From the NCBI RefSeq assembly GCF_024362695.1, contig NC_065419.1:12152678-12216677 (forward strand): a stretch of DNA of 64,000 nucleotides, read 5' to 3'. The stretch is from Pectinophora gossypiella (lineage: Eukaryota > Arthropoda > Insecta > Lepidoptera > Gelechiidae). Both the position numbers and the translations under genes were made by a program. The notes beneath the pieces are model-generated. The model searched no databases, was not told the origin of the DNA, and saw nothing but the letters and a program-made list of their open reading frames with translations. Shown here piece by piece: positions 48,501 to 60,956 of the stretch (position 1 is its first letter; every line of letters starts with the position of its first letter).

Positions 48501-51000
48501 AAAAAAAAGTAAAACTAAAATAATGCCAAGTGTGAATCGCATTATTTTGAGGGGTTCCGTGCCTACAATTGAAAGAACATTTAGTGAACAAAAACATGAA
48601 CGTGAGTTGATCGTGAATTTTATATTGCTAGTATGTTGTCGTAGTTAATGACAAGCCAAAACATGCATTGGAGGATCGGGTTTGTAGAGTGGGGAATCTT
48701 TTTAAATATTTGATTTATTGTGTTTCTTTGAATTTGTAGTTGTGATGGCAATGGAGATGCATTGTTTTTGAAAGTTTCAGCTACCTGATTGTCACGGTTT
48801 AAGAGATATAGAGGAATTTAGGTATTATTCATGGTTTTTGTCTCCAAAAACGGAACCGTTTTTGGATTGTTGACAAGGTGTTGTATTGTACGCGTTTTAG
48901 ACCCTAAAATAGAACAATCCAGAAGTCACGCCACTTTTCGCGTACACAGAGAAACAGCCAATAAGGTTGAGGAGCTTGGTTTGTGTAGATTATGTAAATT
49001 AGAGATGTGTGCGAGAAACGTCAGGCAAATGGTCGAGCGAGTGTTTGGCTTTTTAGAAATTCTACAAAATTGGATATATTTTTTATCTAAAATTCTGCAG
49101 TTTTGATTTGATAAATTAAATAGAATTTGATTAAATAAATAACATCATTAGTATTATAGTCTACTTAGGAATAAAAATAAAATTTAATGAATATTTTTAT
49201 GTCAATAGGAAGTATGAGATTTTCAATAAATACCTCGATTGTCAATGTCGGGTAAATGTCATTTGGATGTTTTTGAGGCGCTAATGGTAGCAATATCGCG
49301 ATTGCCTGAGAGATGGGACGGAGCATAACGGGTATAAAAGGGGTTTTGCACGATTTTTTGGGGAACTTCGCTCGGAGCAAGAACAGCAGGAGGTGCTGCC
49401 GGTTTAGGAATTTCAAGTCGGACTAGCTATTCTGTAAGTTGGTAGGGATCCGTTCTGCTGGATTACCAGCTGTCGCGACTTTTGAGAGCTCCGTAGCTCA
49501 GGATTACAGTGCGCGATTGTTATTTTGTCAAAATATGTAAATTTGCTCTTTAATCAGCTATTCGAACCTTCCGTGGTGTAGCTGATCGTCTACCGCGTTA
49601 GAATAGGGATTAGAATTAGCTTCCGTGCGTAGATTACGTGAAATATTTAGGGTTTTGTCCGACAAAAGTCCGCGGAGTGCGCTGTAGGGACCCTGTTAGG
49701 TTTAAACTAGGAAGTGTGGTGTACTAGTTACCTTTTTCTTTCAGGCTTCGTTGGAAACAGGTCTGAGATCATCAGATCTCAGACGACAGGTACAATTTTA
49801 CGCTAAAGATAGGGCCCGATAGGAGTAGGATGTGTCAAAAGTGTGTAGGGAAGCTTGCGAATGTAGGGATCATGTGCTGCTTGTGATTGTTTACCTTTGT
49901 TTGTGTTTTGTTATTATTTATGTTATTTTATGTAGTTTATGTATGTTTATCTATTTAACTTTTGACTGACACTTTACTGACGCGTAGGGAATGACTGCTT
50001 GCGATATATTCTGACTGGACTTTTATTTTCTTATTGGTTATGTTTGGGCTGTGTGTCAATGTTTACAATGAAAATTGTAGATATTGCCGCATAGACTGAA
50101 CAAAAAAATGTTCTGCTTGTAGTTCTGTGTGTTGAGATCCGCATTTCGAGGTAATATAATTATTGCTTGGAGATGGGGAGATCAGCATGCAGAATGAGGT
50201 ATCCTTGTTTTAGAGGTAACCTCATGGATTTAGATTTTTACCTTATATTGTGAACCTAGACTGATGGTCCAGGTTGGATTGTAATCTTGCTGTGTTTTAT
50301 TGTAGTTAGAATTCCCCTGAGGATTCTATTCGAAAACCAATCTGAAGTTACACAGGGTGAACCTTTATGGTTTACGGCCTGCTACCTCACTGTGTCAATG
50401 TAGAATAATTGTAGGAACAGTTGTTGTTACCACTGTAACATGGTTCTGGATTGTTCTATAGTGGTGCTTTGGGAGATACAGCTATCTACAGGAGTGGGGC
50501 GGTGAGATATTATTATCCATGACCTTCTTTCTGATATTGGGATAGGATGACCATCCGCCAATATGAGATGAAGCTAGATAATCAGTATCGAGCCAGCGCT
50601 GCGACTTGGATAGTCAGGTTGGATTGCCTCCTCCTGATGAGCGGTTGTGCGTGGCGATGCTTTCGAGTATGAAGACTCTAGCCGATGCCATATAATCAGT
50701 AGTAGTATTGTATGGTATGGGTCAACTTTGTCCTCTTGTGTTATATTGTAAATTTATTATGACCCTCTCTGGACCTATCAGCTTATTGTGGCTTATTAAG
50801 CCATGTAAATAATACAATTAATTACTAATTTGAATTGAATTATAAAAGTCTGGATACCATGAGATGAAGGTAATGGTATTGATAATGGCTTTTGAATAAA
50901 CTTATATACTCTGAATCTGTGTTGTTATTTCACCTATGTGACTTAACATGACTTCTTATATACGTACTTACTGTATTGTCCGGGCCTGCCTGGCTTGATT
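48500..51000. other. Unclassified lower-AT region, transposon or lncRNA-like
   Basis: G/T-richer on the plus strand than its flanks and free of the SINEs common elsewhere. It holds an exon-like piece at 49747-49790 (acceptor TTTTTCTTTCAG, donor ACAG|GTACAA) and a plus-strand AATAAA near 50896. Longest frames (48831-49106, 49165-49416) match nothing I know. It could be a decayed LTR element or a non-coding transcript. Confidence 0.35.
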
Positions 51001-51010
51001 ACACTGATAT

Positions 51011-51520
51011 ACAAACCAATTCAACACAATTTATTTGTGTTATTTTACTATTCATCTACCTGATAATACCTTAATGTCACTGCTGTTAGTTTGTGACATA
51101 CCTAACAACCTATACCTTGTCCAGGGGTTTACCTGGCCTGATTTCACTATGCAACTTGTTTGCTTACTAAAATGCAATATACAAACCAATTCAACACAAT
51201 TTATTTGTGTTATTTTACCATTCATCTACCTGATAATACCTTAATGTCACTGCTGCTAGTTTGTGACATACCTAACAACCTATACCTTGTCCAGGGGTTT
51301 ACCTGGCCTGATTTCACTATGCAACTTGTTTGCTTACTAAAATGCAATATACAAACCAATTCAACACAATTTATTTGTGTTATTTTACTATTCTTCTACC
51401 TGATAATACCTTAATGTCACTGCTGCTAGTTTGTGACATACCTAACAACCTATACCTTGTCCAGGGGTTTACCTGGCCTAATTTCACTATGCAACTTGTC
51501 TGCTTACTAACATGCAATAT
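51011..51520 (+). repeat. 170-bp tandem repeat, three units
   Basis: Units start at 51011, 51181 and 51351. Each holds AATTCAACACAATTTATTTG, CCTGATAATACCTTAATGTC and CTTGTCCAGGGGTTTACCTG. Units differ by only a few bases, so the expansion is recent. 170 is not a multiple of three; the overlapping open frames are a by-product. Confidence 0.92.
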
Positions 51521-51680
51521 TATTGCAATAATGCATTTATGCATAACAATTACATCCAGTTTGACTGCATATATTCTTGTGATTCATGGTTGGTGTCATA
51601 TTCATGACCATCCATCTCACAATCATACTTATTCCTATGGCTGGTGTTATTGCAATGCCGCTGAAGCCATAGTAGGGACG

Positions 51681-51975
51681 TTAGGGACATTTTTGCTTAG
51701 TATACTCGGGGTCAATCCAGTTCGGTAGTCTCTGCTTCTGTTGATCCTCTTGCACTGTGGTGTATTGGGGGGAGGACAGTGATGAGTAGCTGCGTATTGC
51801 CTTCGGTTGCTAAGTCGCTCATTCGTTTTGTTAGGGACCTTTTGCTTAGTATATTTGGGGTCAATCCAGTTCGGTAGTCACTGCTTCTGTTGATCTTCTT
51901 GCACTGTGGTGTATTGGGGGGAGGACAGTGATGAGTAGCTGCATATTGGCTTCCGGTTGCTAAGTCGCTCACATA
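51681..51975 (+). repeat. 149-bp tandem duplication
   Basis: TTTTGCTTAGTATA begins at 51691 and again at 51840. Both are followed by GGGGTCAATCCAGTTCGGTA and GGTGTATTGGGGGGAGGACA. Confidence 0.9.
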
Positions 51976-51999
51976 CTTACCTTTTTGCGCCATGGCTAT

Positions 52000-54900
52000 G
52001 GTGCTAGCTATGCATCACAATGAGTTGTGTTGTTAGATTGGATGTAAATCTGTCTAACTTAAATAATTTTATTACATATGTGAAATTGGTGTTGGGAAGC
52101 TCTTCCCTTTACCTACCAACTATTTACCTAATGCTCCTGATATGTCACATTTATGTGCTTATCATTTCATAAAAAACCTATTTGTTCTTTCGGAGAGGGG
52201 CCTAAATCAGGGTAGGGCCTCATTCGCCGGTGAGCGTGGTCGGGGCTCGAAACGGCACCCTATACTATTACATTGTTGGTATGGTATTCTAATCCTTTTC
52301 CTGTGTTCCTAGATCTTTTACAATAATAAAACCAAATTCCTAACATATTTTAAATAACTAACTTATTTCTTACCTTCTTGTAAGTCTCTCTTGTTTAATT
52401 TGATTAATTATAAGCTTTAATCAGTGTCATTAAGTTTAGGTTTGCTTGGCGTTGATTTGACTGTTTTTAAACTATAAATACTTATATTATCTTACATTCC
52501 ATTGCCCTATTACTTAGATAATTCCTTGACTTTCTCATTTACCATAGTGATATAATTATAACCTATTTGTATTGTTATTAAGTATATATATGTAGTATAT
52601 TAAGTTAGTATTATTCTTTATTTACATGCCCTCAATAACATGCATTCATATCTGACTCAGCTACCTTCATATAAAAGAATTTGAGTTACTACAAAACACA
52701 ACATAAGGTCCTACCTTTATACTAGACGATCACAACAATAATAATGGCCAATTTAATCACTTAGTTTGACTATAACCCAGGGTCGAATCCTGGTCAGATT
52801 AGTCATTGGAGTGGAGTGTGTGGGGTATTTAAGTAATATATGTAAGGGGGGGTTGTTACATGTTCCTATTAGTAAGTACCCTAAACCGTTTTTTCGTCTG
52901 TCCGTTTGTCTGTCAGAGGGTCTCAAAGTTCAACCTTTAAAAGGGCTGTATCTTTTGAACTATATTTGACCCAGGGATGGGAGCATGGGTGTCATTACCC
53001 CATCCCATTAAGGAGATGATGATGATGGGTAGTAAAGTCCCCACCACGAAACCTTGGGTCTGGCGCCATTGTCGCAGGTTCTGCATATAATTTATTATGG
53101 CTTGTCTTTTAGTTCCATTAAAATCCGCGGGTCATTTCGTATGTAAGTACCTACTTCTGAACTAATTATGTAAATACGAATAAGATAAATACGAATATGA
53201 TGCCCCTTACCTACTCTACATCATATTCGTAGATTCGTATGTAGAGTACCTACGTCATAGTTGTTTTAAAGATAAATGAAATAGGTACCTATACATCATA
53301 TTCATATTACTTGTAACTTTAAGTTACCTCAAACATGTTTACGTGTTGTTTTATTATTTGTTTAAAATTTTAACTTGAATGTTATATACGCCTGTAATAG
53401 TATAACATTTTTTTTTTTGTTTTTTATATACCGATGGTGTGTATTAAAAAATAAATAAATACTAAGATTAGAAGCACGCATACGAAGATTAACCAAACAT
53501 ACGTAGGTATGAGGCGAATCTAAGTGGTAGAGTCGAAAGAGAAACAATGTTTTATAAGGTCAGGGTTGATGAGGTTGGTAATCCACCTTATAACCCACTC
53601 GATAGAAGAAGATAAGGATTATATTTGAAAGAATCAATCGACCCTAGTGGATCGGTGCGGGGGCTGTGGTATCTAGTAGGTACAAATACTCTTATCAAAT
53701 TAGTAGTCAATGTTTAAGGTTTTGTTTTCATCTCTGACCACGACTATACAGGACGGAAGAAACGAAAATGACAGTAAGTACCTATTAGTTTGCGTATTTG
53801 TGTCTTTTCTAGGCGTCTGCAAGTACTTGTAAGTGATAAAACGTTGACATGCAAAATTGTTATAATTATTATTGATAAATTAATAATAATGCGTAATATT
53901 TTCAATCAATTTATTAAACGCGAAGACAATAACAAAATAATATTATTATAATAATAAATCTGTCGCCACAGCTACGTTGATCTCGGGGCTCTTTGTAGCT
54001 TATCAGTAAGAGTTAAGTACCATACACATTATATTATGCACTGTCAGTGCACTAACATAATGTATATAGACTTATTAGGACAAGTGGTTACTTATGTTAC
54101 CACTGACTGTACTATATTTTATAATCAAAATCTCCCCCTGAAATCAGCATAACTGTTGCTTATTTCACCAGTGGTGTATCATAAATGTGCAGTTATTAAA
54201 ATTACAAAATCCTTACAACTTTCATTTCTATGTTGTTATACATTTATAAAATCTAAAAAATTATAAATTCTAAAATGACTGGAAGATTCCCTAATGGACA
54301 TCACTCTTGTTGAGCATTCACATAGTAAGTTGTTTTCTCTAGAGGGCCGTCTGTGTAATACATGTAACAGAATTAGTATAGGTACCTACCCACTAAAATA
54401 TTTTTTTACAATTGCTGATAAGTGTTGTATAGCTTATCCAGAATGTATCCTTTAAAATAAACTATCAGAAACCTATCAGCATTTGGTGAAACAGGCCTGA
54501 ATGTACTTTTTCTCAACTTTCAAGTAATTTTGTAACATTGTATTATTATAATTAAAACTAACAGATGAAGTTAATTAAAATGTTATTTATTCTAGGACAA
54601 CACATTCAGACGAAGGGAATCAGTCAGTTCTTTCTACAATTGTTGTAATGGAAGTCTTATGTTAAGCACTGTACAGTCTTATGGTTTTAACTATCATTGC
54701 TACACAATAAAACGCTATCTCATAAATATAAATATATTACATAAAACTGTCGACATTATTTCCTTATATTTATTTTTAAATAATTAAAATAATTGTTGAT
54801 ATCAATTAAGACAATGAAAGTCACACAAAGACAGACAACAGAAATAAATAATTCACCATAAAGATTTAGGCAATTGTGAACATAATTCATTTTTATTTCT

Positions 54901-55340
54901 TTAAATGGAGATCCCAAGTCCCAACTAAGATCCATAATATGTCTATGTTTTAGGAAATCATTAATACACAATGGTATCAGAGCCTTTCACTAAATATCTA
55001 TATTTCTAGATCAAAAGAAATGCAAATTAATACCATTAATTGACTATTACTTTCAATATAAAGAATATTCGTTCATATTAAATTAAAAATCCATATATTT
55101 CATATATTATGATCTAATTTTATATACATTTACAAAGACTTCTTACAAGAAGGTAGTTAACACATAGTCATTATGTGGATAAGACCTTCCGATAAAGAAA
55201 ATATATCTTTAATTGGGACATAGCCTAAATCATATTTGTAATTATGACTAAAACATTTCAGCTTAAAGTAATAGACAGTCACTTTACTTCTTTCTTAACC
55301 GTCACAGTCTTTTCTGTTGTCTTAACACTAGGTTTGACTG
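52000..55340. other. AT-rich intergenic DNA
   Basis: No gene recognised. 53560-53625 is a SINE-A end. 54769-54774 and 54892-54897 are minus-strand AATAAA signals that could end the ING transcript. Confidence 0.5.
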
Positions 55341-55344
55341 TGGA

Positions 55345-56166
55345 TCATTTCTTTTTCCGATCTTGTGTACACTTAGGGCAGTACCACTTGCCTTTAGGCT
55401 TGATCTTCAGATCCACACAAGCAAAGTGGAACCACTCAATTGGACAGTCAGGATTGTCACAGCCAATCATCTCTCCATAAGACACTTGATGGCAGAGGCA
55501 GTAAGTTGGTTCGTTTGGATCAACTGGCATGTCCAGGACATCACTAGGGTGTGCCATACCAACGGAATCCAAATCCGCATTCTCTTCCTCTTCTTTAGTT
55601 GCAATGGCAGTTGCAGCAGCGCTTTTACGCGAAGCCTTCTTCTTCGCAGCCGACCTGCCATTTGCAGCGTCATCTTCACTAGACGCAATCGCTCGCTTTT
55701 TCTTTCCTGTACTGGCAGCAGCTTTCTCATTGGCTTTATGTTTCTTCCTACCTTTTTTAACAGTCGTAGCATTATTTTCCTGGTCAGTAGTGGATTGTTG
55801 GCCGGTGCGAGTGGAATTCAAGGCCTTTTCTTGAATTTCAGATTCAAAACGAGCAAGGTCTGAGTCAAGGCGACGTATGTGTTTGTCTACCAACTCGTAA
55901 GTTTGTATGGCAAGCTGCACCTTGTCATCTCCATATTCTTTAGCTTTATTGAATAGTCCCTGAATGGTATTTACCTTCTCCTTTTTCGTCTCTTCGTCCA
56001 TTTTCGGGATATTAGGCAACAACTCATCGGCCATAAGGTCAATTGTCCTCATTAACCCGTGCGCCCGATCATCAAGATCCCTCATCAGTTTGAAGTTCCG
56101 CTGCAACTCTATCGGCAGGTGTTGAAGACTGTCCAGATAATGCTCCAAATACAGGGCTGAAGTCAT
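55345..56166 (-). CDS. Ing5: Inhibitor of growth protein, ING4/5 type, intronless
   Basis: 273-residue nuclear chromatin reader; ING4/5 proteins are subunits of HBO1- and MOZ/MORF-type histone acetyltransferase complexes. N-terminal ING dimerisation domain, about residues 5-107 (YLEHYLDSLQHLPIELQRNF ...). Basic nuclear-localisation stretch at about 136-180 (KKGRKKHK, GKKKRA, KKKASRK). C-terminal PHD finger at about 222-266 with zinc ligands C223, C225, C236, C241, H247, C250, C263, C266 and H3K4me3-cage residues Y222, S229, M233, W245. Ends in a basic DRKKK tail. The start MTSALYLEHYLDSLQHLP is the family start. One uninterrupted exon, unlike the split vertebrate genes, so it could be an old retrogene or have lost its introns. 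The single insect orthologue covers both ING4 and ING5. Confidence 0.93.
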   Translation of the reverse strand: MTSALYLEHYLDSLQHLPIELQRNFKLMRDLDDRAHGLMRTIDLMADELLPNIPKMDEETKKEKVNTIQGLFNKAKEYGDDKVQLAIQTYELVDKHIRRLDSDLARFESEIQEKALNSTRTGQQSTTDQENNATTVKKGRKKHKANEKAAASTGKKKRAIASSEDDAANGRSAAKKKASRKSAAATAIATKEEEENADLDSVGMAHPSDVLDMPVDPNEPTYCLCHQVSYGEMIGCDNPDCPIEWFHFACVDLKIKPKGKWYCPKCTQDRKKK

Positions 56167-56169
56167 TTT

Positions 56170-59100
56170 GCAAATTTCGTAACGAACCCCCGGGATGAAT
56201 TGAAAGATTTATGCACACTACAAAAAGAAGGACAGCCGTCTAAATGCGACATGCACTTCCGAAACCTGTTAGCTTCTTTGCTGCACCAATAACTAACAAC
56301 ACTTCATTAAATTTATCACTAATAAAACAATAAAAAGCCTAAAACTTTTACTCAAAAAAGCAATTCGCATTTTTCAGTGCAAGCGAACGAATGGTTGTAA
56401 CGTTCCATTTTATGCAAACTCAAGAACGCGGCAAACAACATAATGCCAGAGTTTTACAAATAAACATTGTTTCTGTAACATTCCATGCAATAGTTTGTAG
56501 TAGTTTACTAGTAATTTTACAATTATTTATACTTTTCATATCTATAGACCAAATTCAATTGGTAGAAATTGCGGATGCAATAAGCGTTTGATTCATGTTT
56601 CTATAAAATTATACGTAAAACGGAGTTATTCGAAATGGCGGAAGTAGCACGTTTATTTTTTTGGCGCCTAATTTAATAAGAGTGGGAACACAAAATAAGA
56701 TGGAAGCCCCTAATATCTGTGCCCATGCTCATATCTTCATATCATACTAAGTTGTGATCACAGTACAATTATGGGCAAAAGATGGTTGTAATCATGTGAG
56801 TAACAAAATCCTTGTAACGTCATTACTAATTTATTCACCACAAAATGCAATGTTATGTAATTGCTTACATACATTCATACAAAAAATGTGTTTTGTTATT
56901 TTAAATTAACAAAACACATTTTTGAAATATTGCCATGTCGATTTTTAAATTACTTACGTGTTTGCCTCAGAATAGAATGCCGCTATATGTGCTGTATGAT
57001 ATTACATAAATAGATGTATACCATTGTACAACTAACGGTAGTTGTATATCAATGATGTATACCAAAGTTTTTACAGAAATATGTACGGGATATAGGGACA
57101 TGAGTATACACTAATTACTTACGTCTGCAATCCCTAATAATATCTGGGTAGAGCCCACAGTAGAGCCATTAGTAATCGGAAGACAACTTTCACCCATTTG
57201 TCATACGAAGTCCTAAGTTGTTTATAATGATGGCATCAGCTGGTTACCAGCTCATCACCCATAACGTTTTACTTCATAAAGAATATATATTTTATATGTG
57301 CGCCAAATATTTGGTATATTTGGAACCAATACCGATTATTCGGTATCGCTTATGAATAATAAAAGTAAGAACGAATTTCAAAACTACAGTGAATAGGCAT
57401 TTTCTAGGCAAGCGTGTACCATCTCAGGAAACGGTACCGTATGCGAGAGGGAGCCAGTCATATACAATGTGAAGAGGACGAAAGAGGGCGGAGTACTTAA
57501 ATATAATTTTTGAATAACAGTCTCTTCTCCGTGACGAATATTAGAGGTAGTGGCTGTTCCTTGATGACTTGTGTGTTACTTGTCCGTCCCAACTGTAGAC
57601 TATAATTACGTATTTCTGCATCCTATGTTTAGGTATTGTGGATGAATAAATAAATGAAACAACCAAAAAATATTATTAACTTATATTGTATTAGCAAATA
57701 AACAATTTATAAAATATTTTCTTATTAGACATAATGACATTATTATAGTCCATGATACGAAGCACTTTTTCCTTACGATTAATTGCGATTTGATTTGCAT
57801 TTTTGTTCAACCTCCTATCTGAAGACTGATAGATTTGCCCTTGAATAACGATAGTATTTTTTTACACTTCCACTTACATTAGAAATAGTTCCTAGATACA
57901 TACTTTACATGTTTGTGACCTCTTACATAACAAATCACATCGCAAGTAAGCATTATAACCGTATGTAACTGGACTATATTAGCGATTACAACAACTAGCT
58001 TCAGATTTCAATATTAAAAATTAAAATCATTTAAGAAAAAATGCAAATAAATAATTAGCAATTGCCAGACTGGCAAAATAAAGAGGCTTTACGTAATCTA
58101 CATAATATAAAACATGCTTTATTTAATTTCTTAAACTATTCTTTACATTCCTTAATGCTAGTCGTGATCGTACGTACATTACATCTATACTACATTGCTG
58201 CTCATTACCACTTGCAACCAAAGATAATAATTTATGAAAGAGTTCGAAATATTTTAATCTACATACTTGGAGACATTCTTGGGTAATCATTTGTTACGCG
58301 ACAACGATTTTACGATTATAAATATGTACAATAATATGGGTTTAATTTTCATTTACACAATACAAAATTCAGGGTATAAAAATAATATTTAATTCCTTGT
58401 ATACCCAATCAAATTATTTGGGACAAACCATGCAAGTATTAGAGCATTATAAATTGGTACCTACGTATCTTTTTTTAGATGACTACTATTGAAACAGTAC
58501 AACTCTGTGGTCACTAATACGCTTACTTTGCTTATACCAATTTATACGTGCTCCTTTCTAAGACACGATACTCGACTCTATAAACTTCATGCACCATTTA
58601 AACAAATACTAGAGTATAATACGCGTCATCCCACTTCATTGAGTAGTGGGAAATAGACGATTCACAAAATCGTTATAACAAAGCGTACTAAACATAACAT
58701 CCGAAGAGGTACTTAATTCCATTAGTTTTCTAGCTAGGGACAAATACTACATAGATTTTGGTACACATTCGTTGCTCATTTTAACATTAACACAATAAGT
58801 CGTTTGAGGAGTGAGCAACTAAATATTTTGGAATGCATCAATACAGATAGGAAATGCAACTAAAAGTCCATGCGGGATTATTGGAAAGATATGTTGATGA
58901 ATAAGTAAACCAGACTCTTTGCTCCTACAGGGGGGTTAAAAAGGCCACATCAAAGCAATTCATTTAAAAAAACAATATTGCTACTTGACATTTGTTTGCA
59001 TTGCGCACTTACTTTTATATGAGCAAACGTCAAATTGCAATATTGCTCGATGAAGCCTTTTTGACCCCCTTGGTGTAAAATGTAAAAATTAATGACACAT

Positions 59101-60950
59101 AAAAACAATCTTAGTATACATATTAACTGGTTTCCTTTTTCAAAGAGATAAATTGTGGTATACAGAAGATACAAGAAAACGTCGAGATTCCCTTTTTCTT
59201 CGCAGAGCTTGAAATAGCGGTATTTCAGGACATGTGATAAAGGTACGTTGAGCTAACACAGTACGCAATGGAGCCTATTCCGGCGGATACAAACTTAACC
59301 TAATTTTATTTTGACAGTTCTTAAAACTAGCGCCGTCCTTCATTTACAATAAGTGCAAGAGAAAGAGAGCTTTATAAGTCCTGTCAAATTAAAGTTGGTG
59401 GTTGCCAGATTCGACACCATTACCATTGTAAATCATTTTGATACCAACGTTGAGTGGATATCACGTTTTAGTAGACTAAATATAGTATAACACAGCTCCA
59501 CGGATAGGTAGGAATTAAAGCACCAACCAATATACCACCTTATTTCAAGCCCTGCTGAATACATTACAATTTTTCCTAAATATGCCCACTATCAGGTGAA
59601 TATATACTTTTATTATAAAATGGAAGTTTACGATCAAAATATACAGTCGATATTGGCACTACATACGCAGGTCACATTATATGAAATTACAAAATTGTTA
59701 CATTACATTTTCGAAATTGAATCTTACTTTGTATATCTACCTAAATATTTCTAGTATAAAGTTAGAAATAATTGTTCATAATCAAAACATAAGATTTTAG
59801 TATCGCATAGGTGTGTTATTAAATATTGTATTCCTACAGAAAGGTTATTTATATTACAGTCTACTAAAATCAACATTTTAATGACAATTTGTTAACATTT
59901 TCGGTTATTGATATTCCAATTTGGACACTAAGAAATCGTCGCGTTTTTAAAACACACCTACGTAAATTCATGTCTAATAATAAAGTTCAAAATAGTGATA
60001 TCATAAGTGATACATAAGTAATACACGTTTAGATTTTCAATCGACTAGCAACTTCATAATATTTGCCGTACAAAGCATTTTCATAAATAATATTACATTT
60101 AAAATCTCAAAACATAATTTCACAACCGTTAATTAAAACAGTTAAGATGTGAAATATACTCATGATTTAACAAGCGAAGCACCATTGTGGTAAATTGTGC
60201 TTAGGTGGGTGTGATTCGATAGTCACCGGTCGAGCCATCAGTCGGGAGCTACTGGGTGGAAACGCGATCCACGGTCCACTCAACGCGGGGCCCGGCTAGC
60301 GACTGCAACAGAATTTACCAGGAATCATCTGCGATTGGACGATAGTAATTCACAAACGATAACCACTTACAGGTCCTACAATTTTATAAAAGGGAAGAGT
60401 AGATCACTCGTTAACGCTACATCTATCCTTCACTAATGTAATCTTTAACATATTTTTGGTTTACAAGTTACAAATTACCGTCACTCCCTAAATCCCAGCA
60501 TTTTCCCTAAGACTAGCCAATAATCATTCCGATAAACAGTTTAATATCGAATTAATACAACACACTGATTATGTGGATATTTATCTTTAGTAGTTCTGTG
60601 TACCGCACCAAGTCTCGTATATTCATTTCTATTAAAGAACATTTTACACTCCAAAACCTTCTTGTAATTTATTATTTTCCTATTCTCAGTAATTTCTTAA
60701 CACTCTCAATTTATAAATTCTCGTAACCGCACCGCACCGTCCACAATGCCTATCTGTCCAAGCCTAGAAAGAGGACGGAACTTAGACCATAGCTACACAC
60801 ACGCCAGCCAAACTTTCTCAAGATGTCGACAAGCACACATATAACACGCTGCTATTTGATCAGCTTACATCGTCCAAACGATGTTTCCAGCCGTCACGAC
60901 ATAGCAGGTGTTTAAAAGTGGTCACCGTGGGTGTGGCTGTGGCCTAAGGC
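56170..60950. other. AT-rich intergenic DNA between ING and SCAR
   Basis: No coding exon recognised. 57120-57260 carries a common repeat with ATCTGGGTAGAGCCCACAG. 60668-60673 is a minus-strand AATAAA, 285 bp after the 60957 stop. The small frame at 56391-56591 looks non-coding. Confidence 0.5.
58930..59069. mobile_element. MITE-1 copy, right arm shortened
   Basis: GGGGGGTTAAAAAGGCCACA at the left; right end GATGAAGCCTTTTTGACCCC. About 17 bp of the right inner arm (TTTTTAGATGAATTGCT) are deleted. Confidence 0.8.
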
Positions 60951-60956
60951 GTCGTA

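Noticed and set aside
51035..51728. Three overlapping hydrophobic frames of 69-132 codons
   Set aside because: They are a by-product of the 170-bp repeat; 170 is not a multiple of three, so the same sequence is read in successive frames.
55363..55863. 166-codon and 101-codon frames overlapping ING
   Set aside because: Antisense and shifted shadows of the ING coding region.
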